Source: an uncultured Flavobacteriaceae bacterium
Lineage (GTDB): Bacteria > Bacteroidota > Bacteroidia > Flavobacteriales > Flavobacteriaceae
Length of the DNA: 64,000 nt
Direction of reading: 5' to 3'
Assembly: GCA_947494695.1 (NCBI GenBank)
Contig: CANLWB010000009.1
Span: forward strand, 186,001-250,000
Both the position numbers and the translations under genes were made by a program. The first letter of the stretch is position 1. Each line of letters begins with the position of its first letter. Positions 17,722 through 26,818 of this stretch are shown here, piece by piece. The notes under the pieces are model-generated. The model saw only the letters and a list, made by a program, of their open reading frames with translations, was not told the origin of the DNA and ran no database searches.

Positions 17722-18684
17722 ATGTCTAAAGTTTTGTTAATCTTTATTTTATTTATTCTTATAGGATGCTCAAAAAATAGCTATAAAAAATTAGATGAAA
17801 ACACTATTATCAATCTATATGATGCATTTGGGGATAATAAAGAAGGCTTGACTAAAGACTTTGGGTTTTCATGCATAATTAAATATAAGGGCAAAACAAT
17901 ATTATTTGATAGTGGTACAAATGCCGACATTTTTAAAAATAATGTAGAAGCATTGAATATAGATTTATCTCAAATTGATTTTGCTGTAGCTTCACATTCT
18001 CATTTTGATCACATCAATGGTTTTGATTACCTCCTGAAAATTAACCCTAATGTTAAAATCTATTTTCCGTTTGACTTATTTTGGGGAGCCAATATTCCTT
18101 TTGATATTTCTGGTACAGATTCCACGGCAACAGATTCCCTGGATAAAAGAATGCAATATTTTGAAGGAAATTACAAAAATTATCATTTTAATCAAACAGG
18201 ACGGTTTTGGAATGCTAATATTAAATTTATTAAAGAGAATACAGAAATTGAGCCAGGCATAAAGTTAATTACTACGTCTTCTGAATATATGGGCTATTTT
18301 AACAAATACCCTGGTCTTGATGCATGTGAAAATTGTGAAACTCATAACGCTAAATTCAATGGACTTAAAGAAATTTCCCTGTCACTAAAATCTGATAAAG
18401 GAGAAATATTATTTGTAGGTTGCTCTCATAGTACCATTGAAAAAATTATTTCTGAATCAAAAGAATTTACCAATAACAATATTGAAATGGTTTATGGAGG
18501 TTACCACCTTCTTCCTTATGATAAAACTGTGCTAATAGATTTAGCCAAAAGGTTAAAAAATAATTTGAAAGTTAATAAAGTAGCCCCTACGCATTGTACA
18601 GGCCATTTAGCTCTTAAAATCTTACAAGATTATTTTGGAGAAGATTATGTATTTGCCGGATTAGGAGAAAATATAAAATTTTAG
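17722..18684 (+). CDS. MBL-fold metallo-hydrolase lipoprotein (COG1237-like)
   Basis: The 320-residue protein has a lipoprotein signal (LIFILFILIGCSKN). The metallo-beta-lactamase metal motif reads SHSHFDHINGF, with an upstream TILFDSGT strand and downstream VGCSHSTIEKI, YGGYHLLPYD and PTHCTGHLA. The overall layout resembles COG1237 hydrolases, which include proteins annotated as methanopterin-related synthases; that name should not be taken as function. The substrate is unknown. It is likely bound to the outer face of a membrane. Confidence 0.85.
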   Translation: MSKVLLIFILFILIGCSKNSYKKLDENTIINLYDAFGDNKEGLTKDFGFSCIIKYKGKTILFDSGTNADIFKNNVEALNIDLSQIDFAVASHSHFDHINGFDYLLKINPNVKIYFPFDLFWGANIPFDISGTDSTATDSLDKRMQYFEGNYKNYHFNQTGRFWNANIKFIKENTEIEPGIKLITTSSEYMGYFNKYPGLDACENCETHNAKFNGLKEISLSLKSDKGEILFVGCSHSTIEKIISESKEFTNNNIEMVYGGYHLLPYDKTVLIDLAKRLKNNLKVNKVAPTHCTGHLALKILQDYFGEDYVFAGLGENIKF

Positions 18685-18714
18685 CATATGGATAAAAAAA
18701 CTAAAGGTTCAATA

Positions 18715-18997
18715 ATGCAGATTGTAAAAATTAAAACAAAACTATCTGAAGATAACATGTTCAAAATTGCAAAAGAGCGTGAGCCAGAGTTTAAAGCAAT
18801 TCATGGCATAAATACAGAAATATTATGTAAAAATGAACGAATCTGGCTATTATGGAGGTGTATATATTTGGGATTCTATGGAATCATTGAAAAAGTTTAA
18901 AGAATCTGATTTGGAAGCTTCAATCCCAAAGGCTTATCAAGCTATAGAACCACCCTCGGTTGAAATAGTTGACATCATGTTTGAACTAAGAGAATAA
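18715..18997 (+). pseudogene. Frameshifted small protein (YdhR/monooxygenase-like)
   Basis: Starting at MQIVKIKTKLSEDNMFKIAK (18715) the frame reads sensibly to about residue 45 and then closes in the wrong frame. A one-base shift near 18840 continues as ESGYYGGVYIWDSMESLKKF, then KESDLEASIPKAYQ, then VEIVDIMFELRE and a stop at 18995-18997. The joined product of about 94 residues looks like a dimeric alpha-beta barrel protein of the YdhR type. This is either a true frameshift mutation or a sequencing error. Confidence 0.65.
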
Positions 18998-19110
18998 ATT
19001 TCACATAGCCAATTATCAGCTTAAAAACAATGCTTAACTTGTAGTTGTATTTTTGAGTGGATATTGCCCCCCTTATTCGAACTTAAAAAGACAACTAGAG
19101 TTTGTTATAT

Positions 19111-19680
19111 ATGAGACCTAAAGAATTTAGTAGAAACAATGTTTTAGAAAAGTGCTTAACTCTCTTTTGGAAAGCAGGGTATAACGGAACTGGTATTCAA
19201 GAAATAGTTGATCGAACTAATGTAAATAGATATTCACTTTATGAAGAATTTGGAAACAAAGAAGGCATATTACTTGCTTCTCTAGAATTATATAAAAAGA
19301 GGCATATTGACTGGGAGCTATTGTCTCAACCTATATCAATTGAGCAGAGATTATTTCAATTTTACATGAGTTTTTTTAACCCATCCAAGAACAATAATAA
19401 TCCCATTGGATGCTATATTTCCTCTATGGCAATGGAACTTAGAGAAACTCATGAAATGCAATCATTTTTCAATACGTACTTGGATTTTCTAAAAGACAGG
19501 TTCAAGCAACTACTCAAAGAAAAATTAACGCTTAGTATTGATACGTTAAAGATAACGTCGCAGCAACTAACTACTTTCTATTGTACAAGTATGGGTATGT
19601 ATGTGATTTTTTCACATAAAGAAGCAGAGAGGTATATTCAAAATAATTTAAACTTAATCACCAAATGTATAAACACATAG
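19111..19680 (+). CDS. TetR/AcrR family regulator, pair 2 member A
   Basis: I start at the ATG at 19111 (MRPKEFSRNNVLEKCLTLFW) in preference to the TTG used by the ORF track. The 189-residue protein has a TetR helix-turn-helix (WKAGYNGTGIQEIVDRTNVNRYSLYEEFGNKEGILLASLELYKK) and a helical C-terminal domain (CYISSMAMELRETHEM). It overlaps member B by 16 bases. Length, helix-turn-helix and arrangement match the pair at 13391. Confidence 0.88.
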   Translation: MRPKEFSRNNVLEKCLTLFWKAGYNGTGIQEIVDRTNVNRYSLYEEFGNKEGILLASLELYKKRHIDWELLSQPISIEQRLFQFYMSFFNPSKNNNNPIGCYISSMAMELRETHEMQSFFNTYLDFLKDRFKQLLKEKLTLSIDTLKITSQQLTTFYCTSMGMYVIFSHKEAERYIQNNLNLITKCINT

Positions 19681-20231
19681 ACCAGGAACAACTGATTAAA
19701 AAAGCTGTTCCTATATTTTGGGAGAATGGCTATAGGGCAGTTTCATATAAAGAGCTTGCCGAAGGGATGGGAATAAGCAAATCTTTTCTCTACAATCATT
19801 GGGGAAAAGAACAACTTTTATTGGATAGTATAGACAGTTACCTATCGGAAAATATTGATCCTGTATTTCACTTTATTGAACATAGCGAGAAAGGCGTTGA
19901 AGCAATAAGAGACGTTTATCATGAAGTAGCAAATTCCAATTTTAATGACGACCCTTGTACTTGCATGCTCATGAATATTGCATTGGAGCTAAAACAAGAG
20001 CTAAAAATCCTCAGTCCAGTGTATAACCAATTTCTTAAAAACATGAGAAACTCCTATAGTGCTGCACTGCATAACACCTATAAAGCTGGAGGAATTAAAG
20101 ACATCAACAAAATACCTGAGTTTGTAGAAATGTTAGTAGGATTAATGTTTGGATTAAATCTACTTCTACATTATAAACAGAGTAGTGAACTTATCGTCTA
20201 CATTGATTCGTTCTTTAATCTTATTGAATAA
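19665..20231 (+). CDS. TetR/AcrR family regulator, pair 2 member B
   Basis: The 188-residue protein has the helix-turn-helix FWENGYRAVSYKELAEGMGISKSFLYNHWGKEQLLLDSIDSYL and a helical domain with CTCMLMNIALELKQELKIL. It starts 16 bases inside member A. The next gene is on the other strand past a shared terminator, so the target could be the convergent SnoaL-like gene or unlinked genes. Confidence 0.87.
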   Translation: MYKHIDQEQLIKKAVPIFWENGYRAVSYKELAEGMGISKSFLYNHWGKEQLLLDSIDSYLSENIDPVFHFIEHSEKGVEAIRDVYHEVANSNFNDDPCTCMLMNIALELKQELKILSPVYNQFLKNMRNSYSAALHNTYKAGGIKDINKIPEFVEMLVGLMFGLNLLLHYKQSSELIVYIDSFFNLIE

Positions 20232-20261
20232 TGAAGACACATACGTTTTGTTAAAAACATC

Positions 20262-20292
20262 AAAAAAGCAGGTATTGCAGAACCCTGCTTTT
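20262..20292. terminator. Bidirectional terminator
   Basis: The sequence aaaaaagcagg, ten loop bases, then ccctgctttt forms a stem with A and T tails. It lies between the convergent TetR pair 2 and the SnoaL-like gene. Confidence 0.8.
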
Positions 20293-20315
20293 CTATTGTT
20301 TTAACACTTCAGAGT

Positions 20316-20738
20316 TTAGCCTATCCAACCTAATTCACGTAATGCCCATGGTGCATTCCAGATTTTGGTCATACTCGATACTTTGCCATTGTTATCCATT
20401 TTTATGGCATAGACATAATCGGTATTTGTAGTTTTTTGAGTTGGTGGAATAGGCCCTCCTTCACCAGTATGTGTTCCAATAAATGTTGAGAAAAAAATAG
20501 CAGTATTGGTTTCTTCATCATAAGCAGAAGCATGAACCTCATATTTACTTCCGGGCATTGTCACATTACTCAAGCCATATACCCAATCAACATAACTTTT
20601 AATGTCATTAACATTGGCTAGTGCTTGGGATTGACAATCAAATTTACCATTACCATCTACATATGCTGCACAGGCTTCCCAACCTTTTGCAGATTCACAA
20701 TTGTGAAAGAATTTTTGAGCATTTTCAAATAAAGTCAT
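20316..20738 (-). CDS. SnoaL/NTF2-like protein
   Basis: The 140-residue protein has the NTF2/SnoaL layout: an N-terminal helix (ENAQKFFHNCESAKGWEACAAYVD), then DIKSYVDWVYGLSNVTMPGSKYEVHASAYDEE, and a final strand YVYAIKMDNNGKVSSMTKIWN. Family members are small cyclases, isomerases or ligand binders. There is no signal peptide. It is convergent with TetR pair 2, much as an SRPBCC gene accompanies pair 1; both partner folds bind small molecules. Confidence 0.8.
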   Translation of the reverse strand: MTLFENAQKFFHNCESAKGWEACAAYVDGNGKFDCQSQALANVNDIKSYVDWVYGLSNVTMPGSKYEVHASAYDEETNTAIFFSTFIGTHTGEGGPIPPTQKTTNTDYVYAIKMDNNGKVSSMTKIWNAPWALRELGWIG

Positions 20739-21161
20739 AATATTTTGTTTTTAACGGTTTATATATACAATACTATGGAGTATTGCCCATCACCTAAATA
20801 ATTTCGTTCAGAAACTTCTCATTGAATTTAGCTAAACTTGTATTTACCAACTCAAAAAATGTAACAACAACATACCTTATAAAAATCCCTAATGAATTTC
20901 AGGTAAAAAAACTAATTCCCTAAAAATTGAAGTTTAAACCCTAAGAATTCCTTGATACTTGTATCGGTTGTAACATACAAAATCTGTAAATTTCTAATAG
21001 AACTCGATTATCAAAAAATAATGTCAGTCTTAAATATGCTCTCGAATACTCAATTGTGCATCAAACCACACAAATACATTTACTAATTAAAAGAATACTA
21101 CAAAAGCGCAAATAAATATATACAGGTATATACGAATACATTATGGCAAGCTACTGGAGGC
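20739..21161. other. Intergenic stretch without a recognisable gene
   Basis: Upstream of the SnoaL-like gene the sequence is AT-rich and all short frames are closed. I see no hairpin with a T tract and no repeat shared with the rest of the window. Confidence 0.5.
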
Positions 21162-21232
21162 TCCACTTTCAAACCCCACAAACCCTTAATTATCAGTTGA
21201 TTTTCAAAGATTTTTTAGTTACCGCTCTTAAA
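21162..21232 (+). other. tRNA-3'-end-like relic plus terminator-like tail
   Basis: The segment ctactggaggctccac, then aaacccttaattatcagttg and attttcaaagatttttt, aligns by eye with the end and terminator of tRNA-Phe at 12897-12960 (cctggaggtaccac, aaacccttgattatctttcg, attttcaagggtttttt). No intact tRNA precedes it. It may be a remnant of a tRNA 3' end carried by an integrated element, just upstream of the metal-resistance operon. Confidence 0.4.
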
Positions 21233-21310
21233 CATGGTCAAATATCTTTCTTGATTTAAATTATTTCAAATAGTCTCATTCTTATACTATTAAATATAAG
21301 TTAAAACAAG

Positions 21311-21339
21311 TTGGGATGTAAAGGGGTTTTATATCTTTG
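21311..21339 (+). promoter_or_regulatory. Promoter of the metal-resistance operon
   Basis: A TTG at 21311-21313 is followed after 18 bases by tatctttg at 21332-21339, matching the Bacteroidota TTTG/TTG-N17-23-TAnnTTTG pattern. The ATG of the first gene is eight bases past the box, so the mRNA leader must be very short or absent. Confidence 0.65.
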
Positions 21340-21347
21340 TATATATT

Positions 21348-21764
21348 ATGAAGCAGGTATTCAGCAAAATAATGTCATTTTTGATGGCTTTTGTAGTCTT
21401 ATTTTCTACAATGTCATTTACAATAGATATGCACTATTGTGGAGATACTTTAGTTGATACTTCTGTTTTTAGTAGGGCACATACGTGTGGTATGGATATG
21501 CAAAAACCTGAAGAGACTTCAGATTGTTCTCCTACTAAAAAGAAATGTTGTACAGATAAACAAATTACTATTGAAGGTCAGGATGAGTTAAAAATATCAT
21601 TTAATAAACTCACTTTCAACCAACAAGCTTTTGTTGCTTCATTTGTTTACGCTTACATCAACCTTTTTGAAGGTTTAAATAAAAGTGTAACTTCTTACGA
21701 AGAATACGAACCACCACTCGTCATTAGGCAAATCTACAAGATTGACGAGACTTACTTAATTTGA
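21348..21764 (+). CDS. HYC_CC_PP family protein
   Basis: The 138-residue exported protein carries the three name-giving motifs: HYC in IDMHYCGDTLVD, CC in KKKCCTDKQ, and PP near the end in EYEPPLVIRQI. The N-terminus MKQVFSKIMSFLMAFVVLFSTMSF is a signal peptide or anchor. The family is common beside Bacteroidota metal-efflux genes, and its His/Cys content suggests periplasmic metal binding; the exact role is not established. It leads the operon. Confidence 0.88.
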   Translation: MKQVFSKIMSFLMAFVVLFSTMSFTIDMHYCGDTLVDTSVFSRAHTCGMDMQKPEETSDCSPTKKKCCTDKQITIEGQDELKISFNKLTFNQQAFVASFVYAYINLFEGLNKSVTSYEEYEPPLVIRQIYKIDETYLI

Positions 21765-21870
21765 TTTTTAAACATTAGACTGTTTATCCTATAGCAAATG
21801 TTATAAGGATAATTTGCTGTATTCGGTGTTATCGTAACATCAATGTCTAACCGTTTAATAATCATTTATA

Positions 21871-24800
21871 ATGCTAAACAAAAGCATAAAATTTTTAATA
21901 GAAAATAAACTTGTAGCTGTTTTATTGCTCGCTCTTTTTATAGGATGGGGAACTGTAAACGCTCCATTTAATTGGGATATTGATTTTTTACCAAGTGATC
22001 CAGTGGCCGTTGATGCCATCCCAGATATTGGAGAGAATCAACAAATTGTTTTCACCAAATGGGATGGTCGTTCCCCACAAGATATTGAAGACCAAATTAC
22101 ATATCCGTTAACAACATCTTTATTAGGAATACCAGGAGTAAAAACGATTCGTAGTTCTTCCATGTTTGGCTTTTCCAGTATCTATATCATTTTTGAAGAA
22201 GATGTAGAGTTTTATTGGAGTCGAAGTCGGATTCTTGAAAAATTAAACTCATTACCGAGTGGATTACTTCCAGAAGGAGCGAATCCAGCTTTGGGGCCAG
22301 ATGCAACAGGTTTAGGTCAAATATTTTGGTACACGCTTGAAGGAAGAGATGAAAATGGCAATGTAACTGGAGGTTGGGATTTGCATGAATTGAGAAGTAT
22401 TCAAGATTTCTATGTAAAGTATGCCCTGTCATCGACAAGCGGTGTTTCCGAAGTTGCATCCATAGGAGGCTATATTCAAGAATACCAAGTAGACGTTAAT
22501 CCTGAATTAATGAGACAATACAATATTGGTTTACACCATATTGTAAAAGCAGTAAAAGAAAGCAATAAAGACATTGGAGCACAAACCTTAGAGATTAATC
22601 AAGTCGAATATTTAGTCAGAGGTTTGGGGTATATAAAATCCATTGCAGATATAGAAAACGCCGTCGTTACATCTAAGGACTATACAGCCATTAGAATTAA
22701 AGATATTGGAAAGGTGTCTTTAGGAGCTACTACAAGAAGGGGGATTTTAGATAAAGAAGGTGCTGAAGTGGTTGGAGGAGTTATTGTAGCTCGTTATGGA
22801 GCAAATCCAATGGAGGTTATCACAAAGGTAAAAGAGAAAATAAGCGAGTTAAGTTCAGGATTACCTTCAAAAGTTTTAAGTGATGGTAGAACATCGCAAC
22901 TTACAATAGTTCCCTTTTATGATAGAACCGAATTAATTCAAGAAACATTGGGAACACTTAATGAAGCCTTAACTTTAGAGATATTGATTACCATTTTAGT
23001 CATCATTATTATGGTGTTCAACTTGCAAGTTTCGGCACTTATTTCTGGTCTATTACCTGTGGCGGTTTTAATGGTATTTATTGCGATGAAGCTCTTTGAG
23101 GTAGATGCTAATATTGTTGCTTTGTCGGGTATAGCTATCGCCATCGGTACAATGGTAGATGTAGGTGTTATTCTTTCCGAGAACATAATAAGACACTTAG
23201 ATGAAATTAAAGACAAATTACCAATTAATACAATAGTCTATAATGCAACTGCTGAAGTTTCAGGTGCCATTGTTACAGCGGTTATGACTACCATCATAAG
23301 TTTCATTCCTGTATTTACAATGATAGGTGCAGAAGGAAAACTATTTAGACCTCTGGCATTTACAAAAACCTTTGCTTTAACGGCTTCAATAATTGTCGCC
23401 CTGTTTTTAATACCACCTTTGGCAGCATTTCTATTTAAGTCGAAGGAAGTAAAAAAGACATTCAATTATGTGATAAACGGACTTTTAATTTTTTCTGGCG
23501 TTGTGGGTATAATCTTTGGATATTGGCTCGGACTTATATTGATTGCATTTGGTATAACTGCACTACTAAAATTAAATAAGCAACTTTCGGAAAAGAGAAC
23601 AAACTTCATAAATATTGTTATTTCGGCTCTTGCCATAGTGTTTCTTCTTGCAGAATATTGGAGGCCTTTAGGAGTTGATAAGAGTATTTTTTGGAATCTC
23701 CTTTTTGTGGGCTTAATATGTTTTGGTTTATTAGGGGGCTTTAGATTATTTAGAAGATATTATACTCACATTTTGCAATGGGCTTTAGCCAATAAAGTTT
23801 TATTTCTATCCATTCCTACACTCATTGTTACTGGAGGCTTCTTTATTATGAAAAATACCGGAAAAGAATTTATGCCATCATTAAATGAGGGATCTTTTCT
23901 TTTAATGCCAACATCGATGCCTCATTCTGGCGTGGAAGAGAATAAACGAGTACTTCAGCTATTAGATATGGCCGTGGCAAACATTCCAGAGATTAAAACA
24001 GTAGTTGGGAAAGCTGGACGCACAGAATCTGCCTTAGACCCAGCCCCTTTATCAATGTATGAAAACGTGATTCAATATAAACCTGAATACATGTTAAATC
24101 TATATGGAGAACGTCAACGTTACAAGGTTAATGAAAAAGGTTATTTTGAGTTGAAGGATGGAAGTTTTGCAGGAAACCCTAATAACACATCCGAAAACAT
24201 TCCACTTAATTCTGGTATAGTTAAAGAACAATTAATTAAAGATAATAGCGGAGAATTTTATAGAAACTGGAGACCAGAAATAAAAAATCCAAATGACATT
24301 TGGAAGGAGATTGTTCGTGTCACCAAATTACCAGGTGTTACATCAGCCCCTAAATTACAGCCCATAGAAACACGTTTAGTCATGTTACAAACAGGTATGC
24401 GTGCTTCAATGGGCATTAAAGTGAAAGGGCCAGATTTAAAGGGAATTGAAGGCTTTGGCATTCAGTTAGAGGACATTTTAAAGCAAGTCGAAGGTGTTAA
24501 AGTTGACGCTGTATTTGCCGATAGAATTGTTGGCAAACCATACTTGTTAATTGATATAGACAGAGAAAAAATAGCGCGTTATGGTATCTCTATTGAGGAC
24601 GTTCAAAATGTTTTAAAAGTAGCTGTTGGAGGTATGGTGTTAACACAAACTGTTGAAGGCAGGGAACGTTACGGCATTAGGGTGCGGTATCCCAGAGAAC
24701 TACGTGGTAATCCTACAGATTTGGAAAATATTTATGTTCCAGTAGAAAAAGGAAGTCCAGTACCACTGAGTGAATTGGCAACCATTCGTTACGAACAAGG

Positions 24801-25584
24801 AGCGCAAGTCATTAAGAGCGAAGATACTTTTTTAGTGGGCTATGTGCTTTTCGATAAATTAGATGGATATGCAGAGGTTAATGTTGTTGAAAATGCACAG
24901 GCACTAATTCAACAGAAAATTGATTCAGGAGAATTAGTAGTTCCAAAAGGGATTAATTATCAGTTTACAGGAACATACGAGAATCAATTACGAGCAGAAA
25001 AAACCTTGTCGGTTGTAGTACCTCTAGCACTATTAATTATCTTCTTAATTCTATATTTTCAGTTCCGTTCAGTCGCCACATCTTTTATGGTATTTACAGG
25101 TATAGCTGTTGCCTTTGCAGGTGGTTTTATCATGATTTGGTTATATGGTCAAAACTGGTTTTTAAACTTCAACTTCTTTGGAGAAAACCTGAGGGATTTG
25201 TTTCAGATGCACCCCATTAATTTGAGTGTAGCCGTTTGGGTCGGTTTTATAGCCCTATTCGGTATTGCAACAGATGATGGCGTTGTAATGGCAACATACC
25301 TTACTCAAATATTTGATAGAAATAAGCCAACAAATAAAAAGGCTATAAGAGCTTCGGTAGTGGAAGCAGGAGAAAAACGTATTAGACCTTGTTTAATGAC
25401 CACAGCAACTACCATATTGGCATTATTGCCAGTATTGACTTCAACAGGTCGTGGTAGCGATATTATGATTCCAATGGCAATTCCAAGTTTTGGAGGTATG
25501 CTCATTGCCTTGATTACACTATTTGTTGTTCCAGTTTTATACAGTTGGAAAGCAGAGTTACAACTTAAAAAAGTAGTAAAATGA
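21871..25584 (+). CDS. CusA/CzcA-type RND heavy-metal efflux permease
   Basis: The 1237-residue inner-membrane pump has the RND layout. An N-terminal helix is followed by a periplasmic porter domain (DIGENQQIVFTKWDGRSPQDIEDQITYPL), then helices with GIAIAIGTMVDVGVILSENIIRHL, a second porter domain (TGMRASMGIKVKGPD) and helices with GIATDDGVVMATYLTQIF and RIRPCLMTTATTILALLPVL. It is roughly 190 residues longer than CusA of enterobacteria, with extra helices in the middle (about residues 530-620), common in Bacteroidota relatives. It should export Cu(I)/Ag(I) or divalent ions by proton exchange with the TolC and CusB-like partners of this operon. It overlaps the TolC gene by four bases. Confidence 0.93.
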   Translation: MLNKSIKFLIENKLVAVLLLALFIGWGTVNAPFNWDIDFLPSDPVAVDAIPDIGENQQIVFTKWDGRSPQDIEDQITYPLTTSLLGIPGVKTIRSSSMFGFSSIYIIFEEDVEFYWSRSRILEKLNSLPSGLLPEGANPALGPDATGLGQIFWYTLEGRDENGNVTGGWDLHELRSIQDFYVKYALSSTSGVSEVASIGGYIQEYQVDVNPELMRQYNIGLHHIVKAVKESNKDIGAQTLEINQVEYLVRGLGYIKSIADIENAVVTSKDYTAIRIKDIGKVSLGATTRRGILDKEGAEVVGGVIVARYGANPMEVITKVKEKISELSSGLPSKVLSDGRTSQLTIVPFYDRTELIQETLGTLNEALTLEILITILVIIIMVFNLQVSALISGLLPVAVLMVFIAMKLFEVDANIVALSGIAIAIGTMVDVGVILSENIIRHLDEIKDKLPINTIVYNATAEVSGAIVTAVMTTIISFIPVFTMIGAEGKLFRPLAFTKTFALTASIIVALFLIPPLAAFLFKSKEVKKTFNYVINGLLIFSGVVGIIFGYWLGLILIAFGITALLKLNKQLSEKRTNFINIVISALAIVFLLAEYWRPLGVDKSIFWNLLFVGLICFGLLGGFRLFRRYYTHILQWALANKVLFLSIPTLIVTGGFFIMKNTGKEFMPSLNEGSFLLMPTSMPHSGVEENKRVLQLLDMAVANIPEIKTVVGKAGRTESALDPAPLSMYENVIQYKPEYMLNLYGERQRYKVNEKGYFELKDGSFAGNPNNTSENIPLNSGIVKEQLIKDNSGEFYRNWRPEIKNPNDIWKEIVRVTKLPGVTSAPKLQPIETRLVMLQTGMRASMGIKVKGPDLKGIEGFGIQLEDILKQVEGVKVDAVFADRIVGKPYLLIDIDREKIARYGISIEDVQNVLKVAVGGMVLTQTVEGRERYGIRVRYPRELRGNPTDLENIYVPVEKGSPVPLSELATIRYEQGAQVIKSEDTFLVGYVLFDKLDGYAEVNVVENAQALIQQKIDSGELVVPKGINYQFTGTYENQLRAEKTLSVVVPLALLIIFLILYFQFRSVATSFMVFTGIAVAFAGGFIMIWLYGQNWFLNFNFFGENLRDLFQMHPINLSVAVWVGFIALFGIATDDGVVMATYLTQIFDRNKPTNKKAIRASVVEAGEKRIRPCLMTTATTILALLPVLTSTGRGSDIMIPMAIPSFGGMLIALITLFVVPVLYSWKAELQLKKVVK

Positions 25585-26816
25585 AATACTTAGAAAAGAA
25601 TGCTTCAATAATCTTTGCTCTTTTGTCTTTATTCTTTTTTCTAAAAGGTAATGCACAACAGTTGGAAATATTAATCAACGAAGCCTTAGCCAACAATCCA
25701 GAAATCCAGAAGTTTGAATTACAATATAACATAGCTTCAGAAAAGGTGAACGAGGTCAACACTATTCCAAACACGGAATTTGGAGTGGGCTATTTTGTAA
25801 GTGAACCTGAAACAAGAACAGGCGCACAGCGTTTTAAGATTTCTGCCAAACAAATGATACCCTGGTTTGGTTCCATTACTGCCAGAGAGAATTACGTTAG
25901 CTCGTTAGCTGATGCTAAATATGAAGATATTACCATAGCGAAACGAAAATTAGTTGCCTCCGTGTCGCAATCTTACTATAATCTTTATGCGCTTAAAACA
26001 AAACAAAAGGTTTTTGATGAGAATATAGCTCTTCTCAAAACTTATGAAACGTTGGCTTTATCGTCTCTTGAAGTTGGTAAAGCTTCAGCCGTTGATGTAT
26101 TACGATTGCAAATGAGACAGAATGAACTGGAACAATCTAAGCAAGTATTAGCGCAATTATATTTGGCAGAACAGACAACATTCAATAAGCTTTTAAATAG
26201 AGAAAAGTCTGTTGAAATTGATTTAGTAAACGCATTGACTATACCGTTAAATGATGCTGTAAATGATTCAGGAGATTTAGCATTGCATCCTGAATTGACA
26301 AAGTATGATAAGTTGTTTCAATCTGTAGAACAATCCGAGCTATTAAATCAAAAAGATAGTCAGCCAATGATTGGTTTTGGACTAGATTATGTTTCGGTTT
26401 CAGAACGACCCAATATGAATTTTAGTGATAATGGGAAGGATATTGTAATGCCAATGGTATCGCTTTCAATTCCAATTTTCAATAAGAAAAACAAGTCACA
26501 AACCAGACAAAATGAATTAAAGCTAAAGGAGATTACATTTCAGAAACAAGAAAGGGAGAACATTTTAGAAACAGCTTTGTCTAAAGCAATTAATAACAGA
26601 ATTGCTTCACGGATAACTTACGATACACAAGCTAAAAATTTAAAGCAGGCAAAAGACGCAGAAGAAATTTTAATAAAGAGTTATGAAACCGGAACGATTG
26701 ATTTTAATGATGTATTGGACATCCAAGAATTACAATTAAAGTTTCAAATTAATCAGATAGAATCTGTTAGGAACTATTATGTGCAATCAATTGTTATTAA
26801 CTATTTGACAGAATAA
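25581..26816 (+). CDS. TolC family outer-membrane channel (CusC-like)
   Basis: The 411-residue protein starts MKYLEKNASIIFALLSLFFFLKGNAQ, a signal peptide. It shows the paired coiled-coil repeats of TolC proteins (LEILINEALANNPEIQKFELQYNIASEKV; VDVLRLQMRQNELEQSKQVLAQL; FNDVLDIQELQLKFQINQIESVRNYY). It forms the outer-membrane exit duct of the tripartite pump. Its start overlaps the permease stop by four bases and the next gene follows after two bases. Confidence 0.92.
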   Translation: MKYLEKNASIIFALLSLFFFLKGNAQQLEILINEALANNPEIQKFELQYNIASEKVNEVNTIPNTEFGVGYFVSEPETRTGAQRFKISAKQMIPWFGSITARENYVSSLADAKYEDITIAKRKLVASVSQSYYNLYALKTKQKVFDENIALLKTYETLALSSLEVGKASAVDVLRLQMRQNELEQSKQVLAQLYLAEQTTFNKLLNREKSVEIDLVNALTIPLNDAVNDSGDLALHPELTKYDKLFQSVEQSELLNQKDSQPMIGFGLDYVSVSERPNMNFSDNGKDIVMPMVSLSIPIFNKKNKSQTRQNELKLKEITFQKQERENILETALSKAINNRIASRITYDTQAKNLKQAKDAEEILIKSYETGTIDFNDVLDIQELQLKFQINQIESVRNYYVQSIVINYLTE

Positions 26817-26818
26817 TT

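Noticed and set aside
21871-25584. Frameshift or fusion in the RND permease because of its length
   Set aside because: The extra residues form ordinary helices in the middle and all RND motifs are in order; longer CusA-like pumps are usual in this phylum.
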